A stretch of 64,000 bases of DNA, from NCBI GenBank assembly GCA_003586115.2, contig QVOM02000021.1, positions 14,266,185 to 14,330,184 on the forward strand. The letters are read 5' to 3'. Shown here piece by piece: positions 33,566 to 43,790 of the stretch. The stretch comes from Salvator merianae (taxonomy: Eukaryota > Chordata > Lepidosauria > Squamata > Teiidae). The notes beneath the pieces were generated by a model. That model had not been told where the DNA came from. It worked only from the letters and a program-made list of their open reading frames with translations, and ran no database searches. The first letter of the stretch is position 1. Every line of letters begins with the position of its first letter. The translations under genes were made by a program, and so were the position numbers.

Positions 33566-33815
33566 AGCATTTATTTTAAAAAAGGTACCTTCAGATGTGT
33601 AAATCAGGAAAATAAACTCATAATTTGGTTGATGATATAGATGTTGGAGTTTAGCAAAACCTCCTTTGACAACTGCCTTGAATATTAGGTTATCTGATAT
33701 ATTTGACTAAAACAAATTTGGATTACTATATTCTAAGCATGTAAAACAGAATTGGCCAAAGTGTGATCTGCTATGTATTGGAGGATTGTGGCCTTCATAG
33801 TAAACATCCTTCCGT

Positions 33816-33842
33816 TTGTCCTTCCATCCGTCCTTCCTTCCA
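33816..33842. repeat. CCTT/CCGT-rich tract
   Basis: Repeated TCCTTCC and GTCCTTCC units form a degenerate tetranucleotide repeat just beyond the L2-like end. Confidence 0.75.
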
Positions 33843-34920
33843 AATATTTATATACCATTTTCCATTAAAGTATAATCTTGAAGCGGTGTACAAGGAATAA
33901 AATCAGTTAAAAGTATAATAGTTGTATAAAAACATAATTAAAATCAAGGACAGGGGAAACAAACAAGAATACACTCTGGAAAGGCCTGGTAAAATATATA
34001 TGTGTCTTCAATTGGTGCCTGAAGACCAGGAGTATAGGCGCCTTACGAATATCAGAGGGGAGACTATTCCAGAAGATGGGTACCACCACAGAGAATGCCC
34101 AACTGTGGGTAGTCATAAGATGACATTCAGTGATTTGAGGTATCTATAGCAGGACTTCCCTTGAAGATCTTAATGATGATCTTCAGTTGCACAAGAAGGA
34201 AGGACTAGAAACAATGGGATGAAACTTCAAGGGAGTAGATACAGGCTAGATATTAGGAAAAATTTTCTGACCGTAAGGGCAATCAGTCACTGGAACAGGT
34301 TACCACAGGAGGTGGTGGACTCTCCTTCACTGGAGATCTTCAAGGAAAGGCTGGACAGATATCTGTCTAGGATGGTGTAGTGAATCCTGCATTGAGCAGG
34401 GGGTTGGACTCGATGACCCTGGAGGTCCCTTCCAACTCTATGATTCTATGATTCTATGATCTCAGAGGTCTATATTGAAAGAGTAGTCTGAATAAACTGG
34501 TCCCAAGTTGTTAAGGGCCTTGTATACCAAAGACAAAACATTGAATCTGGCCTGGTACTAAGTGGCAACCAATGTAAGCACAAGTATGATTTGTGCACAG
34601 AAGGGTGCCTTACTTAATAATTTGGCCACTGCATTATGCACTAGTTGCAGCTTCTGGACCAGGTACAAGGGCAGCCCCTCAGAATGCATGGATCTAAATA
34701 TGAGATTACCGGTGCATAGACAACAGTGGCTAGGCTATCTCTGTTCAGGTATGGGTATAGCTGGTATACCAATCAAAGCTGGTAAAGGGCACTCTTAGCC
34801 ACTAAGGTCTCTTGGGCCTCCAGTGCCAATGATGATTCTGAAGGAGTGCAACTCCAACTAAAACAGGCAGAATCCCAAGTAACTGAACATAAGAACCACC
34901 CACCCACAAGGTCTCTGTCT
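33842..34920 (-). mobile_element. L2-like LINE, interrupted by a CR1
   Basis: On the minus strand 34116-33907 encodes WAFSVVVPIFWNSLPSDIR followed by FRHQLKTHI and a stop, the hallmark C-terminus of the L2 clade. The untranslated end reaches about 33842. The part at 34458-34920, with GGGCCTTGTATACCAAAGAC and GCACTAGTTGCAGCTTCTGG, appears to be the upstream part of the same element. The CR1 at 34172-34457 separates the two: the join would read through AATGATGATCT on the left and ATGATCTCAGAGG on the right. Confidence 0.65.
34172..34457 (+). mobile_element. CR1 3' end, inserted in an L2-like LINE
   Basis: It carries ACAAGAAGGAAGGACTAGAA, CAGTCACTGGAACAGGTTAC, GGGGGTTGGACTCGATGACC, TCCCTTCCAACTCTATGATT and a tail of ATTCTATG repeats (34440-34457). 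It matches the ends at 54594-54864 and 60474-60738 nearly base for base. One difference is GATGGTGTAG in place of GATGCTTTAG at the stop of the ORF. It is 5'-truncated. Confidence 0.9.
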
Positions 34921-35272
34921 TGAAATTCAGTTTTAGTTTATTGGCCATCATTCAGCCTATCACTGCATCCAAGCACTGGTTTGGAGCATCTTCTTACTTT
35001 GCAGCTGTCTTAGCTGGCACTCTGACTGACAACTTCATGGTTGCCTCTGTGTATTTGAAGAATGGCAAATTGATCCCATCAGAAAAGAAGCACCCAGGTC
35101 TTTGTGCTCTGCAGATGTGACAGCCCCACTGCCTGTTATCTTCAGTTAAAAATGAAGCACACAGTTGCTATGGGAAAGTCTTCTTGCCTGGAATATAGCT
35201 GTCTGAGTAGCTGGTTATGGACTAATTGTACAAATCATTTGTCCTAGCAGAAGGCAGGTCTAACTGTTAGGA
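34921..35272. other. Unassigned stretch
   Basis: No gene is recognised. A 66-codon plus frame from 34920 has no known domain. Confidence 0.3.
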
Positions 35273-35743
35273 AGGGCCTGTTCACACTTACCTTCTGGTG
35301 AGTGATTGGATGCTCGCTAGACAAGCCCATTCACACACTGCTGCTGCTGCTGCTGCTGCTGCATCCCAGAACATTCACAGCTGTTCCCGGACGTTACGAG
35401 CTGTGGACAACTAAAGCATTGTCCAAAACGTGACTGGGAGCAACTAGTGAGCTCCGAAGCAGCAGTATTCGCACCCTCTTCTGGTTGTGATGCTGTGAGT
35501 GAGATGGGAACATAGCTGGGGCTGCACAGTCACGCACTGCACCCCCATCACCATGTCAGTGTCTGGGCACACGTCATGGCAATCCGGCCTGCCCTGGTCG
35601 AAGCATCCTCACTTCAAGTGCTGATAGTCCGGTTCGGGCCTTTACCAGCCTTGGGGTGCAGATGGCTGCTTCTGTGTCTGATCCTTACTGTTCTGGTACG
35701 GTATTATTATATCATACCAGGCCTTTAGGTGTGAACAAGCCCT
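35273..35743. mobile_element. MITE with AGGGCCTGTTCACAC ends, copy 1, carrying a CTG run
   Basis: The ends are AGGGCCTGTTCACACTTACC and GGTGTGAACAAGCCCT. TAA follows the right end and GAA precedes the left GGG, in line with a decayed 3-base Harbinger-type duplication. The interior has GTGAGTGATTGGATGCTCGC, GACGTTACGAGCTGTGGACA and ATCATACCAGGCC, and matches 44376-44741. The CTG run at 35338-35361 is not in the other copy. Confidence 0.7.
35338..35361 (+). repeat. (CTG)8 trinucleotide run
   Basis: Eight uninterrupted CTG units lie inside the MITE at 35273-35743. The sister copy has CTGCCACATCCC at the corresponding place. Confidence 0.95.
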
Positions 35744-36957
35744 AAGCCTTGTTACTTTGATGCTACAGTTCATATTTCAAACAGTGTCAAAAGGTGCTTG
35801 ATTTTGCAGTTCTTTATTAAAATCAAATACACCCCATAGAAGATTTTGAGGACTACACACATCTGGGGATTACAATAAGTGAAGTCCATCAAGGACAGGG
35901 CATTGTCGTTTCTACTGAAGATAAATTCAGGCCTGGGCCACTAGCAAGTTCTGGGTTTTTACTGTCTTTAGGATGAGGTGTTTTGACATGGGCTGAGAAG
36001 TTATCAGATATATAAGATTTCCTCTTGGCTATGATGTCTTCCTCTTCTTCAGTTATATGTGCTGTTTTTCTTCTTGAAGATTGAACAAAATCACTATTGT
36101 TCTTCTTCCCACTGCTACTAAACAGTTATTTTTGCCTACGGTCTACTTGGGATGGATGGAGCTGAGAAATGAGATTGTGCAGTACTGGAAGCATGGTGTG
36201 GTAACAGGAGAACAGACAAGGTGAAGGCTAGAGTATTTTGTAAAAAGAATTGGGAAAATCTGTGGCAGCAGGATTAGCAAAAAAAAAATGCTTTGGCTGG
36301 AGATCTGAGCATCCATTTCCAGTAAGTAGCAAATAATGGGGAAGATGGACTGGTTGTGTGACTTGGAAAGGTACTGGTCTTTGGATAAATAAATCACTTC
36401 TGTAGCAGCTTAAAGATGGCTCAGAGATGGTTCACATGCCAGTCTGCCCCTCCCCCTCTCATGGACATTCTAGGATGAAAAAGGTGGATTGGAGATAGGA
36501 TGAAAACATGAGGGCCACATGATACCGTTCATAAGGCACTTTTGAAATGCTTTTTGCTACTTCTGAACACAGCCTTAGTCTTTGTGGTTGGTGATAGGAG
36601 CTACTATTTGGTTTTGATGTGCCGATTGATTCACATTTTGACTTGGGTGGGAAAGACTGAGGCACAGTGACTAAGGACCCTATTATATCTACTACATCAT
36701 GATTCTGGGGTGCTGTGTTCTGGAGAAAGAGGACTCAGTGATCACTTTGTAACATGGGTTGGCTCCTCATATTTATGCAAACTGTGTGAGAGGGCTACCG
36801 GGCAGTTTGCATAAACTTTCAATATTTGTCCATTACATTCCTATCTGTCTCAGTTCGGATCTTATGATCATGTCTTGGAAGATTTTGTATCATCAGTTTC
36901 ACAGTAAGAAGTCAGAAGCCTGCAGAGTTTCAAACCAAGCCTCATATCAAGCTGTAG
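35744..36957. other. Unassigned stretch
   Basis: No gene is recognised. The block CAGTCTGCCCCTCCCCCTCT...ACATTCTAGGATGAAAA near 36439-36482 recurs as CAGTCTGCCCTTTCCCCCTC...ACATTCTTGGCTAGAAAA near 51592-51635, so it belongs to a dispersed repeat I could not name. Confidence 0.4.
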
Positions 36958-37680
36958 GGCACATAAGAACCTTTCCACATGCACTCTTAGTGCAGTATAG
37001 GAAGCCTTTCCATACATTCGTGCAGGATAAGGGAGGCTCCTACCCCTTCCTAGTTTGCCTGTGGTTAGCACGTCAGACTCTTACCTGCAACTCTCCCAGT
37101 TCAAGTCTGCATTCTGCATGAAGCCAGCTGGGTGACCTTGGGCTCATCACAGCTCTATTCTGAGTTCTCACAGCCCCACCTACTTCACAAGGTGCCTGTT
37201 GAGGGGAGAAGGTTTGTCAGCCACTTTGAGTCCCCCCAGGGTGAGAAAAGCAGGGTACAAAAACCAATAATTCTTCTTCTTTCTCTTCTTCATCCTCTTC
37301 CTCCTCCTCTTCCTCCTAGTACACTCCATCCATAAGGGATGAATTATAGACCAGACTAGGGTGCTCAAAATGGCATCCTAGTCATGTTTACCAGTAGACA
37401 TCGATGTCAGGGTCTACTGGCATACTGGGAGGTGGTATACTGGACCATGAATGCATACAGATGGCATGCCTCCATGATCTGGCATACAGAACTTTCATTT
37501 CTGGCCTTTGGAACACTTGGAGCCCCCCTCATACCAGATCCAAAGCTGACATGAGCTTTGGAATCAGTGTGGGGACTGGTGTAGAACAGACCGTCCCAAT
37601 GCAGATGGCCTTGTTCCATGCTAGGCAATCCATCCCAGCTCGGGATGGTTTGCTTATCCCAGCTTGGGACAGATGTTAAA
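36958..37680. mobile_element. Harbinger-like MITE, interrupted by a SINE
   Basis: The left part has CCTTTCCACATGCACTCTTA, AAGCCTTTCCATACATTCG and GGGAGGCTCCTA (37030-37041). The right part resumes at GTACACTCCATCC (37319), exactly where sister copies read GAGGCTCCTAGTACACT. The right interior has GGTCTACTGGCATACTGGGA and CCCAGCTCGGGATGG, then TCCCAGCTTGGGACAG. Outer ends are approximate. Confidence 0.55.
37042..37318 (+). mobile_element. Sauria-type SINE, full-length
   Basis: It starts with TGTGGTTAGCACGTCAGACT (A-box region), has CCCAGTTCAAGTCTGCATTC (B box), then CCAGCTGGGTGACCTTGGGC, CACAGCCCCACCTACTTCAC and GTCAGCCACTTTGAGTCCC, and ends in GGTACAAAAACCAATAATTC with a CTT/CTC tail. This is the full order of Sauria SINEs, which use Bov-B LINE machinery. 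It interrupts the MITE at 36958-37680. Confidence 0.85.
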
Positions 37681-38720
37681 ATCTCCCACAGTAGGAAAAC
37701 AAGCTCAGCACAATACCTTTCTTTGAGAGCTTGACAGATCAGTTTGTCAGCTTTCCAGAGGTACTGGACAGACCAAAGAGAGAAATAGGATGGTTTTCTT
37801 GGTAGACGTTTGGTTTGATCTAGCAGGGGTGTAGATAGCGGTGTAGATAGCAGTAGAAAAAAACGTAGATGAACCTAGTTGGGGAGTTGAGGGCAGTGGG
37901 TGAGGGAGGATTGTCATTTTATTGTATTGTATTTTAATGTTTTTATTAGCTGTAACGTGATCTAGGACCATATGATGAATGGCAGGATAAATGTTTTAGA
38001 TAAATAAATAATCATGGGTGCAATTAAAATGTTATTTCCCCCCAAGAAATTAAAATTGCAGTAATCTGCCATGTCCCTATTTCTGGTCCCATTTCTTTAA
38101 ACAACAAATGCCCATCACAAGATGAATATTTTATGTCTGTCGCTTTTCATGTGTAGAAGTTGCTTGGTGTATATCATATCAGTCAATGCTTTTCCATCAT
38201 ATAGCTTTCTCAAGAGTTAATCATTAATTTTTTTGTGGGCTGAGCATGCAGTAATGCAAGCTGTGTGACAGTTATATGAAAGTGTCCAAATGGCTGTTAA
38301 CTGGGGTGTAATAGATTCAAAGTGGGGAATATTCAAGAAAAAAACTCTTCTGGCATTTCAAAATTATGTCATTTCCTAATTTTTAAGGTTGCTTCTGTGC
38401 ACAAAAGAAAGTAAAGGCAAATCCCAGTTAAAAAAAAGGCTTCCCATATTTTTAGAATATAATCCATGTTGCATTCTGATCTTATTTGATCTTTTTTAAA
38501 AAAAAATGATAAATAATTATTAAAAACAATATTGAAATTTGGTTGGGATAAGAGAGGCAGAGTCTACATGACACATTGGGTGCACTCGAATGACAAGTCA
38601 GGAATAAGTGTTGGAACATCACTTCTCCAGGTGCAAATGGTCCTGTTGTCACTGTACTACTGCCACTACCATTGCATATCGGACAGTTTTGCAGTGCTTG
38701 AACAAATGTGTTGGATGACA
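37681..38720. other. Unassigned stretch
   Basis: GGTGTAGATAGC is tandemly repeated at 37828-37851. No gene is recognised. The 139-codon minus frame at 38482-38901 runs through the hairpin at 38721-38800 and has no known domain. Confidence 0.3.
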
Positions 38721-38800
38721 CAAACGTGTGTTTGATGATAACATCACAGCTGGGGAAGAAAAGTTCCCCAGCTGTGATGTTATCATCAAACACACGTTTG
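38721..38800. repeat. Perfect 37-base inverted repeat (hairpin)
   Basis: The left arm 38721-38757 (starting CAAACGTGTGTTTGATGATA) and the right arm 38764-38800 are exact reverse complements with a 6-base gap GAAAAG. No mismatch is present. As RNA, either strand would fold into a 37-pair stem with a tiny loop. The flanks do not continue the pairing. Confidence 0.95.
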
Positions 38801-39309
38801 ATGCTATGCTCCCTGCTATGTGACTGTTGACTGAGTTTGCTTGGATGTAAAGTCTTTTGCAGGAACCCAATAAATGGAATAGGGAGCACTTCACCTAACA
38901 TAATTCATTCAGGCATTCATTCTGAAGTTGCTAATGAGTTCTCTTTCCATAGGAAAGAATCAAAAGAGGCTAGTGTGAGAGAGGAAGACCAAATAATTTT
39001 CAAGCCTTCCGATTTTACCTAACTTTAATGCTTTGGTAGACACACTATTAGTAATTAGTCATTTGTCAAAGATCAAACTGGAGAAATCAGTAAATACTAA
39101 TAAACCAGGAAAGCAGTCAGAATCTGATATGACAGACATTGTTGGTCAAAAGGTGTGAAAGTCTAAAAAAATAGAGTTTATATTTATATAGCATAGAGCG
39201 TTGCTTTGGCAATATCTTTATAGGGTGAAGCAAAATGTTTCCGAAAAATGAACAAGCTTTTCATTGGAACTGGACCAGTGAACACTCTCTGTGTCTGACC
39301 ACAGTCTTA
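38801..39309. other. Unassigned stretch
   Basis: No gene or named repeat is recognised. Confidence 0.3.
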
Positions 39310-39420
39310 ATATTTATTTGTTTGTTTATTTGCATTTTTATCCTGCCCTACACCCAAAGGTCTCAGGGCAGGTTACAACAATAAAAACAAAATATAAAAT
39401 GAATGCATACAGTATTTAGC
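39310..39420 (-). mobile_element. L2-like LINE 3' end fragment
   Basis: ATTTATTTGTTTGTTTATTT, ATCCTGCCCTACACCCAAAG and GTCTCAGGGCAGGTTACAAC are the reversed 3' end of the L2-like family. Confidence 0.65.
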
Positions 39421-40167
39421 AATGATTTAGATCTACCTCCATTTTTAGTTAAAGACTAGTTTGTTTACAAGATAGAAAATGAACGTTAGCAGCTTGGAAG
39501 AGCAGGGAGATGTCAAATAATATTAGTTTTTAAAAGGATTATTTTTATTTATTTTTATTATATAAAGGATTAATTTTAGGAGGTGTGCTACATAGGAAGA
39601 GCAGTTTATGGAGTAGTTGTAAGAAAAGACCCATCTGAAAATTAGGTCTTAGTTATTTGTTTTCACTGTGTTTTCCAATTTAAGTCAGAATGCTTTGTAC
39701 TAGAGGAGAGACCTCTAGTGGCTAAACTTACCATTTGCTAGATAGCAGATTTTACCCTAGATTAATAAAAATGTATGGATTTCTTTACATATAATGGAAT
39801 ATTGTGTAGCTTCCATTGAGATTGAAACTAGTAATATTCACTGCAAAATTGCAACAACAAAAAAAGAGAGACCCATTTAAGTGTAAGAACTGTTAAATTT
39901 GGTTTACCATATAATGAAAGATAGAAGAGCTTCTTTACAATTAATAAAGTTTCTTTTTTATATAGGCTGTTTCTTGCAAACTAGGTTTTGTTTACAGAGC
40001 AGGTTTCTTTGGCTGGTAAAAGATCTTTCATGTCGTCTTTATATAATTTTTCAATTTGTAGCTCATCTTTCTTCTGAGGAACCAAAGATAGCATATATAT
40101 GTATTTATCTGCACCTCATCACAGCTTGTTTAGATGGAGAAAAAATGTTTTGATAAGCACTGTGATT
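39421..40167. other. Unassigned AT-rich stretch
   Basis: No gene or named repeat is recognised. Confidence 0.3.
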
Positions 40168-40670
40168 AAGGGCCTTTCTACACTTACCTTTGTTGATCCA
40201 GAACAGCACTTCTAGATCACACAATCGGACCCTTGACTGGTACTGATTTCCCTTAGACTGGTGATGGTGTGTTTCTGACTAGCCTTTGCATCAGCTCCAA
40301 TGGCCAGGAATGAAAGTTCCTGGCCCTAGAGCCCTTGGGGGACCCATTTTGGCAGGGCAATAAGGCACAGCACCGAAACGGGTCCCACCTTCTGCACATA
40401 TCTGTGATCTGCACATCTCTTCCACTAGTATGCTGGAAGACCTCAATATAGAGGTGTACCGGCAATCCAGATTAGGAGCTTCTTGATTTGGATCATGATC
40501 CATCTGGTGCAGACAGAATGTGCTAATATTCTGGTGGGGCCTCCTATATTTCACAGTAACATGCAAAAAGGAAGCCCTTAGTACACTTCTGAAAAGGTCT
40601 CCTTTCAGAATATGCTGGTGAAACTTGATCATCAAAATCTGCTCTTTTGCACTGTGTAGAAGTTATTTGC
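40168..40670 (-). mobile_element. Harbinger-like MITE copy
   Basis: It starts at GGGCCTTTCTACACTTACC directly after ATTAA, matching the family's left end and TAA target. The interior includes CTCAATATAGAGGTGTACCG, GCAATCCAGATTAGGAGC and TCATGATCCATCTGGTGCAG, which are the reverse of blocks in the 43555 copy. The right end near GCACTGTGTAGAAG is decayed. Confidence 0.5.
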
Positions 40671-40680
40671 AGTAAACAAT

Positions 40681-40756
40681 AACCTACTTCTTTTTTTTCT
40701 TTTTGCAGGTAAGTTCCAAAACATTTAGTTCCTTTGTGGCATCAGACAGGTAGGAT
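40681..40756 (+). promoter_or_regulatory. Candidate recursive splice site with a following 41-base exon
   Basis: A 3' splice site with a long pyrimidine tract (ACTTCTTTTTTTTCTTTTTG, then CAG) ends at 40708. It abuts a strong 5' splice site, GTAAGT, at 40709-40714. A second donor, AGACAG|GTAGGA, lies at 40749/40750. This is the layout of vertebrate recursive splice sites: the acceptor joins the upstream exon, the re-created GTAAGT is spliced again, and the 41-base segment is an optional exon. If joined to the exon at 15 kb it would give an immediate stop. Chance juxtaposition cannot be ruled out. Confidence 0.45.
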
Positions 40757-40959
40757 GGTACATTTTGATCTACTTGCTCCTCAGCTTTTTTTATTTGCAA
40801 GGCTGGAATGTTTATTGTTCATAACATAAGTTGAGCATGTTGAATAAAAGCCTTTCAGTATTCTGTTTCTGAGGGAAATGATGTGCGTTTTTCACATTGA
40901 TGGAGATGTTTTGCTCCTACTAGCTGAGGTTAGTTTGTATGCCCATGTCCAATACTCTT

Positions 40960-42790
40960 GGTTACCCCCCCCCCAAAAAAATCCATTTTAGGGCACCCGG
41001 GGGACCGAGATCACAAAATGACAGGCTATATCTTTAATGAACTAATCCTCATTGAGACCGTCTTGCTGTTCTCCCCAGCCTCAGTCCAGTCAAAGGGGAC
41101 TTTGGGGCGGGTTGTGGATGAGCAGAGGGATGGTTCCATTTCCCTCTTGCCCAATGCTAGACCTTATGGGCATTCTAGAGGGGTGGCACCGTTGTCTCCC
41201 ACTTCCTCCTTGTCCGCATGTCCCACTCTCTGTCTTTTCCCTTCTTCCCCAAGTGCCTGACCTGTTTGCCTCCTTATTTTTTGCAAAGCCAAAACAACAT
41301 AATTGGGGAGCTAGTGTTGGCAGGGAGGGGAGCCCCCCAGAAGAAGCCTGACACCTTCCATGTGCTTTGGTTTTAATTGCTTTTCCTTTCTCTCTCATGA
41401 GAGAAAAGAGATGAAATAAGGCATGGTGTGGGTGATACTTGAAGAGGTGGGGGGGGGGGAAGCAGACGCCTGGCTTCTGTTGTTATACTCTGAGCTTGGT
41501 GGCAGAGGCTGGGGGGAGGGGAAATGGGGAAGGGAGAAAAGGGGGAATGTTAAAAATTAAATGATGAAGAGTAAGGCAGCGGGAGCAGCAGCAGCAACCG
41601 GTGCCCGCCCCATAACAATAGACATAGACATAGAAATATCTAAATATCTCTCTAAATATCAATCACATGTTGGGGGGGTGTTGGGGGGGAGTTGTTTGTT
41701 GGCGTGGTTTATTTACTGCCCCCAATGGTCTTCATGTAGCTGCAGTCCACTCCCATTTCTAGTCCCACTTCTATCAATGAAGCCAAGTGCTTGGACCAGG
41801 GCCGCTCTGCCTGCCTGCCAGCTATCCAAAGGCAAATGCAACATATTTCTTCCAATCTAAAGAACTCAGTTAAATTCCTCTTCACTTCCAAAAGTAGCAC
41901 GCCTTGCATGGCAAGCCAAAGACTCTCATTAGTGCCTTACCCAGCTCGTCTGGACTATTTATCTTGGAGTGGGTTCCCCTCTAACCCTCTGCTCTCTCTG
42001 TCTTGGATAGGGAACAGTTTGTCGCTTGCTTTTTCACCACCACGCACATAGTTCCCTGCATCGAGGGCAAGAGCCTGTGTTTTGGAAGCAATGCAACTCC
42101 CTTATTGGGGCACAGCTGAAGGGCTGCGGGGGGACGGGGCAGAGTGGAGTACAAGTGGACCCTCATTTCATCTCCTTAATTTGAATAGGTCACTAGCAGG
42201 CAGAAATTTGAAGGCATCCACACCGGGCTGCTTTGAGAAGAGGTTTGTCTTCCTGCGCTCTTCACAGTTATCCCAAGGGGAGGAGCCGAAATCTGCCCCC
42301 TTCTGGTTCACCTCGCCTGAAGCAACCCAGGCAGCCTGCCCTCCTTCTCCTCTGCACCGCAGAACCTTGGCCACACGCCTGTCACTGTGGCAGCTGGTGG
42401 GAAGAGCCTGAGGGCTCATTCTTGCGGCCCTTTCCTGGGCTTTCCTCCTCGCTCGTCCTCCTGCCTCTGCCTTGTCTTCCCCCCTTCGCTGCCACCACCT
42501 CCTGTTTCTTTCCCTCTCCCCTCTTCACCTCTTCATGGCGGTGGGGAAGGGGAGAAGTCAAGGCTGCCTGGGTTGCTCCAGGGTGAGACGGACTGGAAGG
42601 GGCAGGCACCGGCCTGGGTGGCTGCTTCTACCGCTGCCTTGCCCATCAGCATTTAATGGTTCCCCCTATTTACTCTATCTCCCTCCCTCCCCTCCACCCC
42701 GCCAGCCTTTGCCACTGAGCTCAGGGTGTGAGACCAGAAGCTGAGCATTGGACAAGAAGGAAGTGGAACCATCCTTCTTCCCACCCCAAA
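40960..42790. other. C/T- and G/A-rich block of unlike composition
   Basis: This 1.8 kb block is much richer in G+C than its flanks and has long pyrimidine tracts (for example 42440-42540 and 42661-42700), a G-run at 41449-41459 and overlapping open frames of about 100 codons on both strands. It begins at a C-run/A-run junction (40964-40980). A short repeat of ATAGACATAGA and AAATATCTCTCTAAATATC lies at 41622-41660. No known protein domain or LINE motif is visible. It may be an inserted element's GC-rich region or a processed copy of something else. Confidence 0.35.
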
Positions 42791-43554
42791 TAGTCTCCTT
42801 ATCACACCCTGAAAAACTAAAGCAAACTAATGAGTTCAGTCAGCCCAAGTGCTGACAAAATGTGGCGAAAAAATAGTCTTTTTACCAGGAGTTTAGTCCA
42901 GAAAAGATATGGAAATAGATTTTCAGGGATAGCCCCTTCAAGCAAAAGAAAGGCTGAAGTAGGTTTGAAATGAGGATGTAGCCGCAATCTTGGTGTAAAC
43001 GTGTTTCTTGTTGGGTTTCTAAAGGTTTCCTTTACTCGAGTTCATTCCATTAAGATTATATAATGCAATAGAAAATGCAGAAAAGTAGAAAATGCAGAAA
43101 CAGTTGAGTACTAGTAGTATGTTTTCTTCAAGGCGAATCACAGGTAGTCAAGCATCTTTAGTCTGAATTATTTTGTAGTTTTATTTTAAAACTGTGAACT
43201 GCCTTGCGTTAAAAATCTGTAGAAAGGTGGGCTGTAAATAACTGTACTGAGTCAGTTCATACATTTTTTTTTATTCTTTTGTTAGTAGCTGCTGTGCCCA
43301 AAATCTAGGAATGAACATTCTTTTTGTGGCAGTTTTCCATTTTCCTCCTTGACCTGCTCATTTAGTGAGTTTTGTGGAACATGTGGAAAAATTTGCACCC
43401 ATGATGAATATTGCTGGAAACCAACAGTGATATATGGAAGCTCTGTGCTATTGGAGAATTCTCTTACATAGTGCAGGATACATATTCCAGTAAGAAATAA
43501 CACTGTAGAAAAGTTGCCATTGTTGTGATAATGGCAATGTCCTGCCAGAACAAT
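42791..43554. other. Unassigned stretch
   Basis: No gene is recognised. TTTTGTAGTTTTATTTTAAA and GAACTGCCTTGCGTTAAAAA, followed by GGTGGGCTGTAAATAACTG (about 43171-43246), look like a plus-strand LINE 3' end. Confidence 0.3.
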
Positions 43555-43790
43555 GGCCTTTCTGCACTTGCTGCTGTTCCTTACCCGCAAGTGCAGTAAG
43601 AGTTTCCCTTCCACATATTAATGCAGAATGTTGGAAGCTCCGCCCACTGCTAGTATGCTCTGCCGGTACAGGATGGAACATGATCTGGATCAAGAGGCAC
43701 TTAATCTGGATCACTGATAGACCTTGATATTGAGGTCTACTGGTATACTAGCAGGCCCTAATCCAGAATATTGGATATTCACATGTTTAT
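43555..43790 (+). mobile_element. Harbinger-like MITE copy
   Basis: It starts GGCCTTTCTGCACTTGCTGC and continues with TTTCCCTTCCACATATTAAT, GGAAGCTCCGCCCACTGCTA, GGTACAGGATGGAACATGAT and CTTAATCTGGATCACTGATA. It serves as the best reference for the long form of the family in this window. The right end is not clear. Confidence 0.6.

Noticed and set aside
38482..38901. A 139-codon minus-strand frame
   Set aside because: It runs through both arms of the perfect hairpin and has no known domain.
42233..42586. Open frames of about 110 codons on both strands
   Set aside because: They reflect the low stop-codon density of the C/T-rich block; no domain or codon bias is seen.
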